64,000 nt of DNA from Lampris incognitus (lineage: Eukaryota > Chordata > Actinopteri > Lampriformes > Lampridae): assembly GCF_029633865.1 (NCBI RefSeq), contig NC_079213.1, positions 110,632,836 to 110,696,835 on the forward strand, written 5' to 3'. Positions within the stretch are counted from its first letter, which is position 1. Each line of letters opens with the position of its first letter. A program made the position numbers and the translations under genes. Below are positions 26,690-61,951 of this stretch, piece by piece. Under the pieces are notes generated by a model, which had not been told where the DNA came from, did no database searches, and saw only the letters and a list, made by a program, of their open reading frames with translations.

Positions 26690-26945
26690 CACGGCATGAG
26701 GCCCCTCGGTCACCCTATCCTGGAGACGCTCCGACCCAGCTGTCTAGCCATCACAATCTGGCCCTCGTCACAGTCGCTCAGGTCTTCACCCCTTCCCAGT
26801 TTTCCTGCTTCCAACACGTCAACTTCAGGAGCCGTGTTCGCTTGCTGCCTAATCCATCCCGCCCCTTGACAGGTGCCACTGTACCCAGATCGTCGGTGTG
26901 ATTCACGTCCCTGTCAGTGGGCTTAATGTTTGGGCTGAGCAGTGG
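26690..26945 (-). mobile_element. Tc1/mariner fragment, third copy
   Basis: Reverse-oriented match to the end of the 53 kb copy: GTCGCTCAGGTCTTCACC, TCCAACACGTCAACT and CCTTGACAGGTGCCACTGTAC correspond position by position to 53238-53350, with many substitutions. Confidence 0.7.
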
Positions 26946-27217
26946 ATTATTGGTAACGGAGGGTTAAATAAAAAAAACAATTAATTTCTCTCGGCCCGTG
27001 TTAATCTAAATTAGAGTGAACTTAATGAGAACAAGGGCTTTATTTTACAAAACCCTATTAGGGAGTGTCTCTGCATGCTTCACTCACACACACACACACA
27101 CACACAAGAAGTGGTACCGCACATTTACACAAGCTTACGGGGGTGGTAACACAATAAAATATGGGTAGGTGTGACTATCTGAAAGTCTATTTGTACTATT
27201 CAATATCTAAACCAAAC

Positions 27218-27676
27218 AAATGGAAATCTGAATAGAAACAAATGGAAGTCTGAATAGAAACAAATGGAAGTCTGAATAGAAACAAATGGAAATCTGAATA
27301 GAAACAAATGGAACTCTGAATAGAAACAAATGGAAGTCTGAATAGAAACAAATGGAAGTCTGAATAGAAACAAATGGAACTCTGAATAGAAACAAATGGA
27401 AATCTGAATAGAAACAAATGGAACTCTGAATAGAAACAAATGGAAATCTGAATAGAAACAAATGGAAGTCTGAATAGAAACAAATGGAAGTCTGAATAGA
27501 AACAAATGGAACTCTGAATAGGAACAAATGGAACTCTGAATAGGAACAAATGGAAGTCTGAATAGAAACAAATGGAAGTCTGAATAGAAACAAATGGAAG
27601 TCTGAATAGAAACAAATGGAAGTCTGAATAGAAACAAATGGAACTCTGAATAGAAACAAATAGAACTCTGAATAGA
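27218..27676 (+). repeat. 22 bp minisatellite, about 21 units
   Basis: Unit AAATGGAAGTCTGAATAGAAAC; the GTC position alternates between GTC, CTC and ATC. Since 22 is not divisible by 3, the minus strand reads through all three frames with a 22-residue period, which explains the overlapping open frames here. Confidence 0.96.
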
Positions 27677-29600
27677 CCTTCACCTTCGTCACCCAACGGA
27701 ATAAAGCCGACATGGACCGACAGACAACACGGGGTTACACACCGACTCCCCTCATCCGTTCTTGGCCCTCCCATGACAGCTCCCAGTATAACACACTGCC
27801 GTCCAAACGCCGAGCCTTCTCTGTGGTGGCGTTTTACCCATCGACACCTCGTCTCCCCCATCGATCGATCGCCAAATGTCACCGAGTATTAAAACTGCAG
27901 CACAACGCATCGCTTGAGAATACGAGGATCCAATTTTGAAAATCCCATTATCGCCGCACTATTAAGTCTCAACACTCAAGCGGCGGTTTCGCACCGTGTA
28001 AATGAAGAATTTATCACATAAAATGATCAGTAACCATGACCGCTTCACGATACTTCACCTCCAGTACCGCTACACAACGTCTCCTGCAGAGATAACAACG
28101 CAAATCCCCGAACGCAAAGGTGCACGTAACCTAACCGTCAGAGTTGTCAAAACTGTGCGTTATTACCAACATGGTTTTTATTCCGGGAAACAATCTGAAA
28201 TGTTTGGCGAAGAAGTTCTCATGGTCGCCTGCAAAGATACTGAACAAAAGGCACAAAAAAAAAAGGCAACAACAGAAAGAAAGTGATGAAAGAGGGAGAG
28301 GGTGGTTCTGGTGGACACACAGAGTACACTGAAAAACACTGAAATACTACAGAATATACTACAGAGTATAGTACAGAGTATAGTACAGAGTATAGTCAAG
28401 GCTCGGAGTTTTCGGTTTTTACCGATTTTCACCGAAAAATACCCAGATTTTTAAACCGATTTCCCCCCAGATTTTATGTTTCCACGGATCCAAAAGTTGT
28501 TCCTGTTCGTGTGAGGTTATGTAACAGCGTCCCCTTGTGGCGTAATTCGGCACGCTGGATGGCTTTAGAAAATAAAAACCGAAAACGCCGAGCCTCGAGT
28601 ATAGTACAGTGTAAACCTCCCATCGGCAGCCCACTTTCTCTACTACCGCTACACAAATGACTGGATTCAACAAAGGGGGGTTAAACAGCCGGTGTGTAGA
28701 AAGCTGGGGATCCACTAGTTGGTGCACAAATACACCCTTTTACAATCCCCTACGGAAAAATAAAACAAAATAAACGTGACAACACACACTTCAGCCACAG
28801 CCACACAAAGGCAATCCTCTGGCGTGTGAAAGGCAACACAGTACAGCGAAGACGGTTTGGACCGGTTGCGTTTTCCTCAACAGGCAGCTACAGCGATCGG
28901 CCGGGGCTACGCCGACCCGGGTCACCTCGCTGTCCGCACCGAGTCGTTTTCTTTCGCCGCTTCATATTTACGACTCGCTTCACGGCTGTCGGTGTGGTCA
29001 GAGAGACCAGGGCGATCCCGTCCCGGGTCGCCGCCGTTCATTTTCATCTTCTCTTATTGCATCTGGATCCCATGGCGGCTGCACACGTGTGCGTCTCAGC
29101 GGAGGGAAACCTCGCCATCTTGTGTGAAGCCACATTCTGGGTCCGAATCTACTCTAGCCAAAGCCGCACACCCACCCGGTTCAGTCAACCCCCCCCCCCC
29201 CCAACTCCAGCTGGAGTTACAGTAAGCAGTCCTGGCTCTCTCGCACACGTACACACGGTGTGATTGTGTATGTTTGCACCCGTTTGTCCACGCTGTTATA
29301 CGTGTGTGAATCCGCACAAGTGTATCGGTGTTCATTTCGTTGATGCGCACGGCGACAAAAAGTGTTTGCCAATGACCCTTTCTCCATGATGAAGACTAGC
29401 GTATATCTCAAGTCGGTTGTATTTCACTACAGTTATTACATTTCATCCTAGCACCTGTCTGGAAGAGGTGAATTGTGATTTAGTTAGGTTACCTTTAGTT
29501 AACTCGTTTTCGTCAGGTCGTTGACAAAGACTTTTCGTCAACCAAATCAACACCGCTGTGTATCGCACTTAATTCATGAGCCTGTGCATGTGTGTAAGGT
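27677..29600. other. Downstream flank of MCCC1, no supported gene
   Basis: Contains the MITE-like element at 28399-28600. A GC-richer stretch at 28830-29250 has open frames on the plus strand but lacks splice context or recognisable motifs. The MCCC1 3'UTR should lie in the last few hundred bases. Confidence 0.45.
28399..28600 (+). mobile_element. MITE-like element with terminal inverted repeats, copy 1
   Basis: Starts GGCTCGGAGTTTTCGGTTTT and ends in the near-exact reverse complement (AAAACCGAAAACGCCGAGCC). About 200 bp, no coding potential. A 14 bp short tandem repeat (AGTATAGTAC) flanks the left side. Confidence 0.7.
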
Positions 29601-55415
<25,815 letters not shown>

Positions 55416-55884
55416 CTAGAAAAAGCACCACACACATAAATTATATTGGGTTTGATTAATATTGTTGTTGCATTCATTTAAGTTTAGAAGAGATACCTCT
55501 CTAAATTAAGTCCATGAAATTAAAACATTATAAAAACATAAAAAATAACATTCAATTATGCCCAGGAATAATACCTACTTAAAATAAAAATGAACTTCAC
55601 ACAAACACTTCAGCTAACATTTATATGCCAATCATGCTCTTAAGTTCCTAAGAACATATTGGTCAACATACGGTACCAAATGACAGTACTGCATAAAACA
55701 ATTACGGCAGCTTAAAAAAAATACCTGGGATCCAAAATAGGTATCAGTCCTGTTAACACTGGGTCCCCATATATAGAGGGCTGTGTCATCAGTTTTGAGG
55801 GCAAGAATTTACATTCACCAAAACAGGTGAAGAAGCTTTGTGATCATTAACATGCAAGCTGAATAAACACTGCTCTGTGTCAAC

Positions 55885-56080
55885 AGTTTTCAATTCAATT
55901 CAATTTATTGTCATTAAAAACAATGTGCAGGCACATGTTAAAAATGAAAGGAGGGCTACGGCTTCACCAAACAGTGCAAGACAGACAAACACAGCAAATA
56001 CAGTCTAAGATATACACACACGAAGACCAAAAGCTAAAAGTAAGTTAAAGAAAGAGCAAAAGTACAAAATTCAACACTGC
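55885..56080 (-). mobile_element. LINE-like 3' end with ATTGAA tail
   Basis: TTCAATTCAATTTATTGTCA followed by AACAATGTGCAGGCACATGT is a repeat often seen in fish. On the minus strand it ends in AATAAATTGAATTGAA, a short tandem tail typical of L2/CR1-type elements. Confidence 0.5.
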
Positions 56081-56203
56081 TCTGTGTCAATAGTTCTGAT
56101 CTTATCCTGTGTCTCAGCTCAATCAAAAAAAAAAAACATCTTTAAGTATTTCAATTGCAGAAGAGCATTTATTTGTACTTCAGATTTCAATATAGATGGG
56201 AAT

Positions 56204-56400
56204 TGAATGAAGTTGACTAGACTAGTCAGAAAGGCTAGACTAGTGCCTTTCTGACTAGACTAGTCAGAAAGGCACGAACTGAGGAAGCCTCTTGGATGAG
56301 AGGCGAAACGTCTTCACTGATATATACCAAGTCCAGTTGCACTTCATTCAACTCCTCTGGATAACCATGACCTGGATGAATGAGAACATTCACAGGCAAT
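56204..56400. mobile_element. Repeat with palindromic CTAGTCAGAAAGGC arms
   Basis: GACTAGACTAGTCAGAAAGG and its reverse complement with one mismatch flank a short spacer at about 56215-56262. The adjoining GAGGCGAAACGTCTTC and CCTCTGGATAACCATGACC are recurrent fish retroelement sequences. Confidence 0.5.
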
Positions 56401-57090
56401 ATAGACAGGCTATACCAGATGTTGACAGTGACTGACTGGGGTCATTCTTACCCACCTCCTGAAACAAACTTCACACATCCTTTGGTCCATGACAGTGTCC
56501 TGAGAGGACAGGTAACAGAGGTGAGAGGTGCAGCAGGTCAGTGGGGTTACTCTAATACCCTGGCACAATTACCAAGGGCAGAAAGCAGCTCTGTGCTAAA
56601 TGGGTTAGTTGTGGCTCGGAGGCTAGCCTCAGTGATCTACTGGTCCCTGGCGAGTAAACGTTACAACTTATGTGAAATGAGTAACACCCTTGATGTAATG
56701 AATTGAATAATTGATTTCCTTTGAATGATTACTCGAATCTTGCAACTTGTTTAGTCTAAGATGGTGTGCATGCTGAACCAGCTGAATGCTAACTTCACTT
56801 AACCTTGCACAGGTCTTCATCAACCCCGCTAGCCTGCGAATAGCGAACATTACTAAGATGTTGGCATCATTCGCAGAGGTAAATGTATGGCAATGATGTG
56901 CACCAAGCTGATGGTGTGAGAAAACTAGGATCTGCACATTTGTTCTTGGAAAGATGCCACCAAGCTAAATTAACTAGGCTAGCCAGCCTGTTCCCATCAC
57001 TAGTTAGACATAGGTTGTAGTGGGTTCACCCAGAAGGGCAACTCACCCCTTAAGAAGAGTAGCGGTTATGGCAGCTTTTGACCTACTTAC

Positions 57091-57146
57091 TGTGTAAATT
57101 TTCTCATACCCTGCAGGGTGGGGAAATTCAGAATAACTGCAGCCAT
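57091..57146 (-). CDS. mccc1: Candidate first coding exon of MCCC1 (mitochondrial leader start)
   Basis: Inference only. An ATG at 57144-57146 opens MAAVILNFPTLQGMRKFT and runs into a consensus donor GTAAGT at 57085-57090. The MAA start and the position upstream of exon 2 suit a mitochondrial leader. The donor leaves two bases, whereas exon 2 needs one, so another small exon between 55416 and 57090 would be required. An alternative donor inside it (GTATGA after CTGCAGG) would join exon 2 directly in phase but gives a very short leader. Confidence 0.3.
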
Positions 57147-57153
57147 ATCCCGG

Positions 57154-57404
57154 GACAGCTGCTAGCTAGGCTACTAGCCTGGACTTAGTGGCCGACCAGC
57201 GATATACCTGAGAGGCGAGAGGACAGCTGCTAGCTAGGCTACTAGCCTGGACTTAGTGGCCGACCAGCGATATACCCGAGAGGACAGCCGCTAGCTAGGC
57301 TACTAGCCTGGACTTAGTGGCCGACCAGCGATATACCCGAGAGGACAGCTGCTAGCTAGGCTACTAGCCTGGACTTAGTGGCCGACCAGCGATATACCTG
57401 AGAC
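57154..57404. repeat. Four-copy 61-68 bp tandem repeat upstream of the candidate MCCC1 start
   Basis: Units start with GACAGC at 57154, 57222, 57283 and 57344. Each contains GCTAGCTAGGCTACTAGCCT and GGCCGACCAGCGATATACC. Very similar copies, so recently expanded. Confidence 0.93.
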
Positions 57405-58860
57405 AAAAGCGCGAACATGTAACGCAATTCAGCGCTAATCTATGTGAGTGGCACCGCAGAATAACGTATTGATTCATTCATATATATACGCGTCAACCGG
57501 TAATAAAGAGAACTGCTTTGCGAAGGGTAAATTACGCCGCACTATATAGCGTGTTTAATTTGGCCTTTCCCAGGACCCGTAGTGTCGGTAGCCAATAGTG
57601 GCCGACCAAAATTATACCTGAAACAAAACAGACGACAATATAAAAAAAACGCTATCTCCGCATGGAATAAACCATTCAGGGCAAATTTATGAAGGAATAA
57701 TGCAATAAGGAACTGATTTATCACAGATTTGTTTACTGGAAATAACAATAGTACTAGTTTTAACGTTGATTAGTTGGTAGTTTTGGCCTTTCCCGGGACC
57801 CGTAGCCTCAGTGTCCAATAAGAAAGGTGGACACGGAGGTGGGGCGAGTTAACGGTGCCAGCAGAGGGAGTCTTGGTAAACAGGAGTTTAAAACGGGCAC
57901 TGAACAAGTTAAAAATTAATTATAGCTAGTTGTGGTTGTTTCGGGGAATAAAATAGATATTTTAGCTAATGAAAATTACATTTGTGATGACAAAAAAGAC
58001 TAAAAGCTAAAACCACTTGCCATATGCATTATGCTCTCTCGCTGTCTATTGCTCTCACTCATACAAAAATACACCCACACAAACATTAATTAAATTAGTA
58101 TTATTAATCTTTAGAAAATGTAAAGATCAATCACATTCTCAATTAGTTGATGACATGTAATGCAGCAGAGTATGGATGAACAAAATTTAATTAACAATTA
58201 ATTAACTGAACAAATAATTAATCACTTGAGAACCTATAGATCTCCCTATAGCCCTGGTCCTTGTTACACCCTGATTACATTAATTAGGACAACATAGCTA
58301 CATTTAAAACAGGCAGAATAATGAAGTGAATGAGAGCAATAACAAAAATAAGTTCAAAAGTTACAGCATGATATCTAAGGAAAATGCACCATGTCATTGA
58401 CTTGTATTATTCAAACTGTAATTTACCACAAAAGAAACATTGTCATTTTCTATGACTGAGTTTGCAGAAAATAATCTTTGCACAAATGTGGAGAGAAACA
58501 AGCTGAATATGACTATCATTTAGTCCAATATGCTACATTTTGTACTGGTGTACAGAATTACAAGGACTCTGTGTGCATGAAGTAAGAATACATGACCACA
58601 ACACAATACAAATACACAACAACTCGGAGAAAATGACAGAGGCCTTGAACACAAGGTCCTCTAAAAATCCTACCATCAACTCTTTGATATCAAATTGTGG
58701 CTAAGCTCTATGACTTTAAGTTAAATTTGTTAATTTGGTAAAATAAAAGGGCAAATGATTTGTCAAAATTGGGAGAATAACCTTGATGTCGTATTCTGCT
58801 ATAAACCTAATATGGAATACAGAGGTAAAGGGATATCATTGTCCCTCCTATCCATCATAT
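57405..58860. other. Candidate MCCC1 upstream region and intergenic DNA
   Basis: Two diverged copies of GGCCTTTCCC(A/G)GGACCCGTAG, each followed within about 25 bases by CCAAT, lie at 57560 and 57783. They could be promoter elements (CCAAT works in either orientation) but this is inference. The rest to 58860 is AT-rich without recognisable features. Confidence 0.35.
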
Positions 58861-58866
58861 TGTCAA

Positions 58867-58947
58867 AGTAGATTACAGTAACATCATTTTTATTATGTCT
58901 TTATCATGCATAAAGACAAAATAAAAATGATGTTACTGTAATCTACT
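58867..58947. repeat. Near-perfect 38 bp-arm hairpin
   Basis: Left arm 58867-58904 (AGTAGATTACAGTAACATCA...), loop CATGC, right arm 58910-58947. 37 of 38 positions pair. Located between the MCCC1 5' side and the LAMP3-like 3' end. Confidence 0.93.
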
Positions 58948-58974
58948 CAATAATCCAGGTAAGGAACTCACAGA

Positions 58975-59264
58975 AAGGTGAATCAGTTCATCTGAACAAA
59001 ATGTTTAGTGGGAAAAACGTTACATCTGTCACCATCTTACAATGCGGTGACTGCAACCATTCCCCAATCCTTTGTGAATAGTAGACATGGCCATTTGCCA
59101 ATTTACATATGAAACCAATCGTTGGTTTCGGTTGTTATACGACTGCTGTTTATAAGGGTGGGGATACCTGCAGTCAGTTGAGACTGAAGCGGTCACTTAG
59201 ATGGGTGATGAAACATTTCTCCCACTAAACATTGTGTCCAGATGAACTGATTCACCTTTCTGTG
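58975..59264. mobile_element. Foldback element with about 57 bp terminal inverted repeats
   Basis: AGAAAGGTGAATCAGTTCAT...GTTTAGTGGGA at 58975-59031 is mirrored by TCCCACTAAACATTGTGTCC...CACCTTTCTGTG at 59205-59264. About 175 bp lie between. Resembles non-autonomous fish repeats; its right end lies just before the LAMP3-like polyadenylation signal. Confidence 0.7.
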
Positions 59265-59270
59265 ATCAAT

Positions 59271-59276
59271 TTTATT
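59271..59276 (-). terminator. lamp3: Polyadenylation signal AATAAA of the LAMP3-like gene
   Basis: TTTATT on the plus strand reads AATAAA on the gene strand, about 70 bases after the stop codon. No other canonical signal is nearer. Confidence 0.55.
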
Positions 59277-59346
59277 AATATTGCTAAAGATTCTGATCAA
59301 ATCCTGTTTGTAGCCCTGTCATGCACTAGTCTCTCATGCAATGATG

Positions 59347-59486
59347 TCAGAGGGGGTCGTAACCCGGTCTGCGCCGGTCCTTGATGATTAGGAAGGTCAA
59401 CACAGCGATTAGGAGGAGGCCAATCACCGTGGCCTCGACGATGATGGGAATGACATTCCTGTTAAAGTCAGCCCAGCACTCCACCT
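59347..59486 (-). CDS. lamp3: LAMP3-like exon 8: membrane anchor and sorting tail
   Basis: Encodes VECWADFNRN, then a hydrophobic span (VIPIIVEATVIGLLLIAVLT), a basic stop-transfer KDRRR and terminal GYDPL. Stop TGA is 59347-59349. Confidence 0.9.
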
Positions 59487-61871
59487 CTGTGAGAGGAGGA
59501 TGAAGAGCAGGTGGAGATGAAAAGAGGGGCGGGGGCGTGGATGAGAGAGGGTTGGGGTTAGAGGACAGAAGAAAGGGAAAGAAAGAAAGTGGGGAATAAG
59601 AGAAATGAGATGGGCGGCAAGGTGCCAAGTGAAGTAGACAAAGAGAGGATTCGTATGATATAAATCTTCAAACTAAAAAGCTGTTGAGACCTTACCAGGT
59701 TACAGCGGTGTTGCCATGAGCCGTGTCATTTTCCACATCCCTGCTAAAGCATTAGCCCACAATACTGTGTGTATACTGAAAGTATACATGTTATACAACT
59801 ACTACTACTCCTGACTATGGTGATAAAGATGTCAGTTTGAAATGCGGTCACAGTGCGTTTGGAGCAGATCAAATCAGGTTGAAAGCTTTCCAAATAACAG
59901 TCTTACTCACGTTTCCCAAACTGTCCTGTAGGCCCAGTGAATGCCTGTATCCGCAGGGGAACCAGCTTGATCCTCAACTCCTTCGACATCACAAACACAC
60001 TCCCCGAGTTGCAATTGAAGCGCCACCCATAGGGGGCGCTGAATAGCCTGTCATTGGCCAGCGTGCCCAGGTAACTCTTACCTAGAGCAGGATCAGAGGT
60101 GGACCGTTAAGATTTAAGCTGGGGAGCTAAGGTCAGGTAAAGTCATTTTCCTTGCTTGTGTTAAATCCAAGATGGTCGTATTTAGCGTAGTCATTATCCC
60201 TCTCTGTCTCACTTTTTCTTTCCCTGCTCCTCTCTTTCTTTCGCTTTCTCTGTACCCCCTTAACCCTCCAGCACCCCCGGACCATCCACAGTCTTACTGG
60301 CACATGTGTCGCAGACTGGCAGAGGAGAGATGTGAGCGGTCATCTGGGTCGCAAAGGTAACGTTCCCCTCCTAAAGCAAGAAGAACAGATGAGTCATATG
60401 TTTATATACGCGTGAGTATAGATAGATCGATAGATACATACATACATAGATGTTTTATCATTTTTCATAGACATTTTCATATAGCCCTTGACCAGTTAAC
60501 AGTCACTTGGCCCACCTTTTGGAAAATGCCCAATGTTTCTTTGACAGTTGAAATGATTTTGAGGTTTTTTTTTCCACAGTTCAACTTTTTTATTCTATCG
60601 TTCCTCAAGAAACCGGTGTGGTCAAGTCTGAAAATGTGCTACGTATCCTCTGTGCTGATTTGTGCCATTCTGCATCCCCAAATGAATGCAAGTGAATGCT
60701 TATAGACACTATATATTTCCACCAAACATCAGCTGTAGTAAAGACTATGTTTTATATCTCCGCGCTCCAGTTTGGCAGCAGACCGTCGGTGTCTCTGCCA
60801 CGGCAGAATGCGTGCTACTTTGTTAGATGGTTTGTACCTTCTTAAAGATGAGCGTCATGTTGCCGGTGTTGTTTGCGAGGGAGAGAGAAAGGAAGGCAGC
60901 ATCCCTGACACAGAAACCATTGGTGCTCACTCTGGCGGGGTCCAGGCTGAAATACCAGGGCTTCTAGATATACAGAGGAGAGAGAGATTTAACTTTCCAT
61001 CATACTTTTCTTCATCCTTTATCATTCGCTACGGAACTGATCTTCATCATGGGTCTAATGTATTCTGATTCTGATTTTAATGGGGCCACTCGTACGACAA
61101 GAGCAGCTAGAAGTTTTCATTGAAATTATATCGAGCTCTTGCTTCCATGAAGTGATACTGATTTATAGAAACTAAGACAACCAGGAACAGGAGCAACAAC
61201 ACGTGTGCAACTCTTATTAACAGCAAAGCTTCTGTCCCACCACATCCAGCACAGACTCGCCACAGTCACCTGCCTACTCTGACTTGTTTTAGTCAACTCA
61301 ATACATGTTATATAAAACACGCAAACACACACGCAAATGTATACTGCACACAAACACACACACACACACTATGATTAGCCAGTGACAAACTTTTACCTTC
61401 TTTGCAATGACAATGTACTCAATCCCCATGGTGGCTATAAGACAGGGTTTACCAGCAGCTGTTTTCAGAGTGTAGGTCCCTACACACACAAAAACACGTC
61501 CAACAATGAAATACAAACCACAATGCGAGTTAAAAACCCATGCGTCAGTTGTCTCTCAAGCATAAGAAAAATGCATCTTAAAACTTTCTCCTTCCCCTCA
61601 GTCTATGTGACGGAGCACGACTACTTGATTTCAAGCACATGGCCACAACTCTTCTGTACATTCACTATAGAGATAGGCAACCATGTGTGCCGTGGAGTAC
61701 CAAGGTATGCAGATCTTCCTTCCAGCCAGTCTCTATGCCAGCTGATTTCACACATTAGTGTGCCCTCTAAGGTGCACTAATCAGGCATGATGTGCTGCAG
61801 TGTCTGGAAGGAAACAATACTTGCATACTATTTGCACTCCACGGCACATGGTTGCCTGCGTATGGCTATGG

Positions 61872-61951
<80 letters not shown>

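Noticed and set aside
27196-27882. 228-codon minus-strand frame with 22-residue repeats
   Set aside because: Translation of the 22 bp array; no start context or homology.
28826-29263. 145-codon GC-rich open frame on the plus strand
   Set aside because: Probably chance openness in GC-rich DNA downstream of MCCC1; no recognisable motif.
55735-55760. Small extra MCCC1 exon between exon 1 candidate and exon 2 (QTDTYFGSQ)
   Set aside because: It fits the candidate exon 1 but leaves phase 0, which breaks the frame of exon 2.
57398-57420. ATGTTCGCGCTTTTGTCTCAG as MCCC1 exon 1
   Set aside because: It has a donor-like end but leaves phase 0, while exon 2 needs one leftover base; joining would give an immediate stop.
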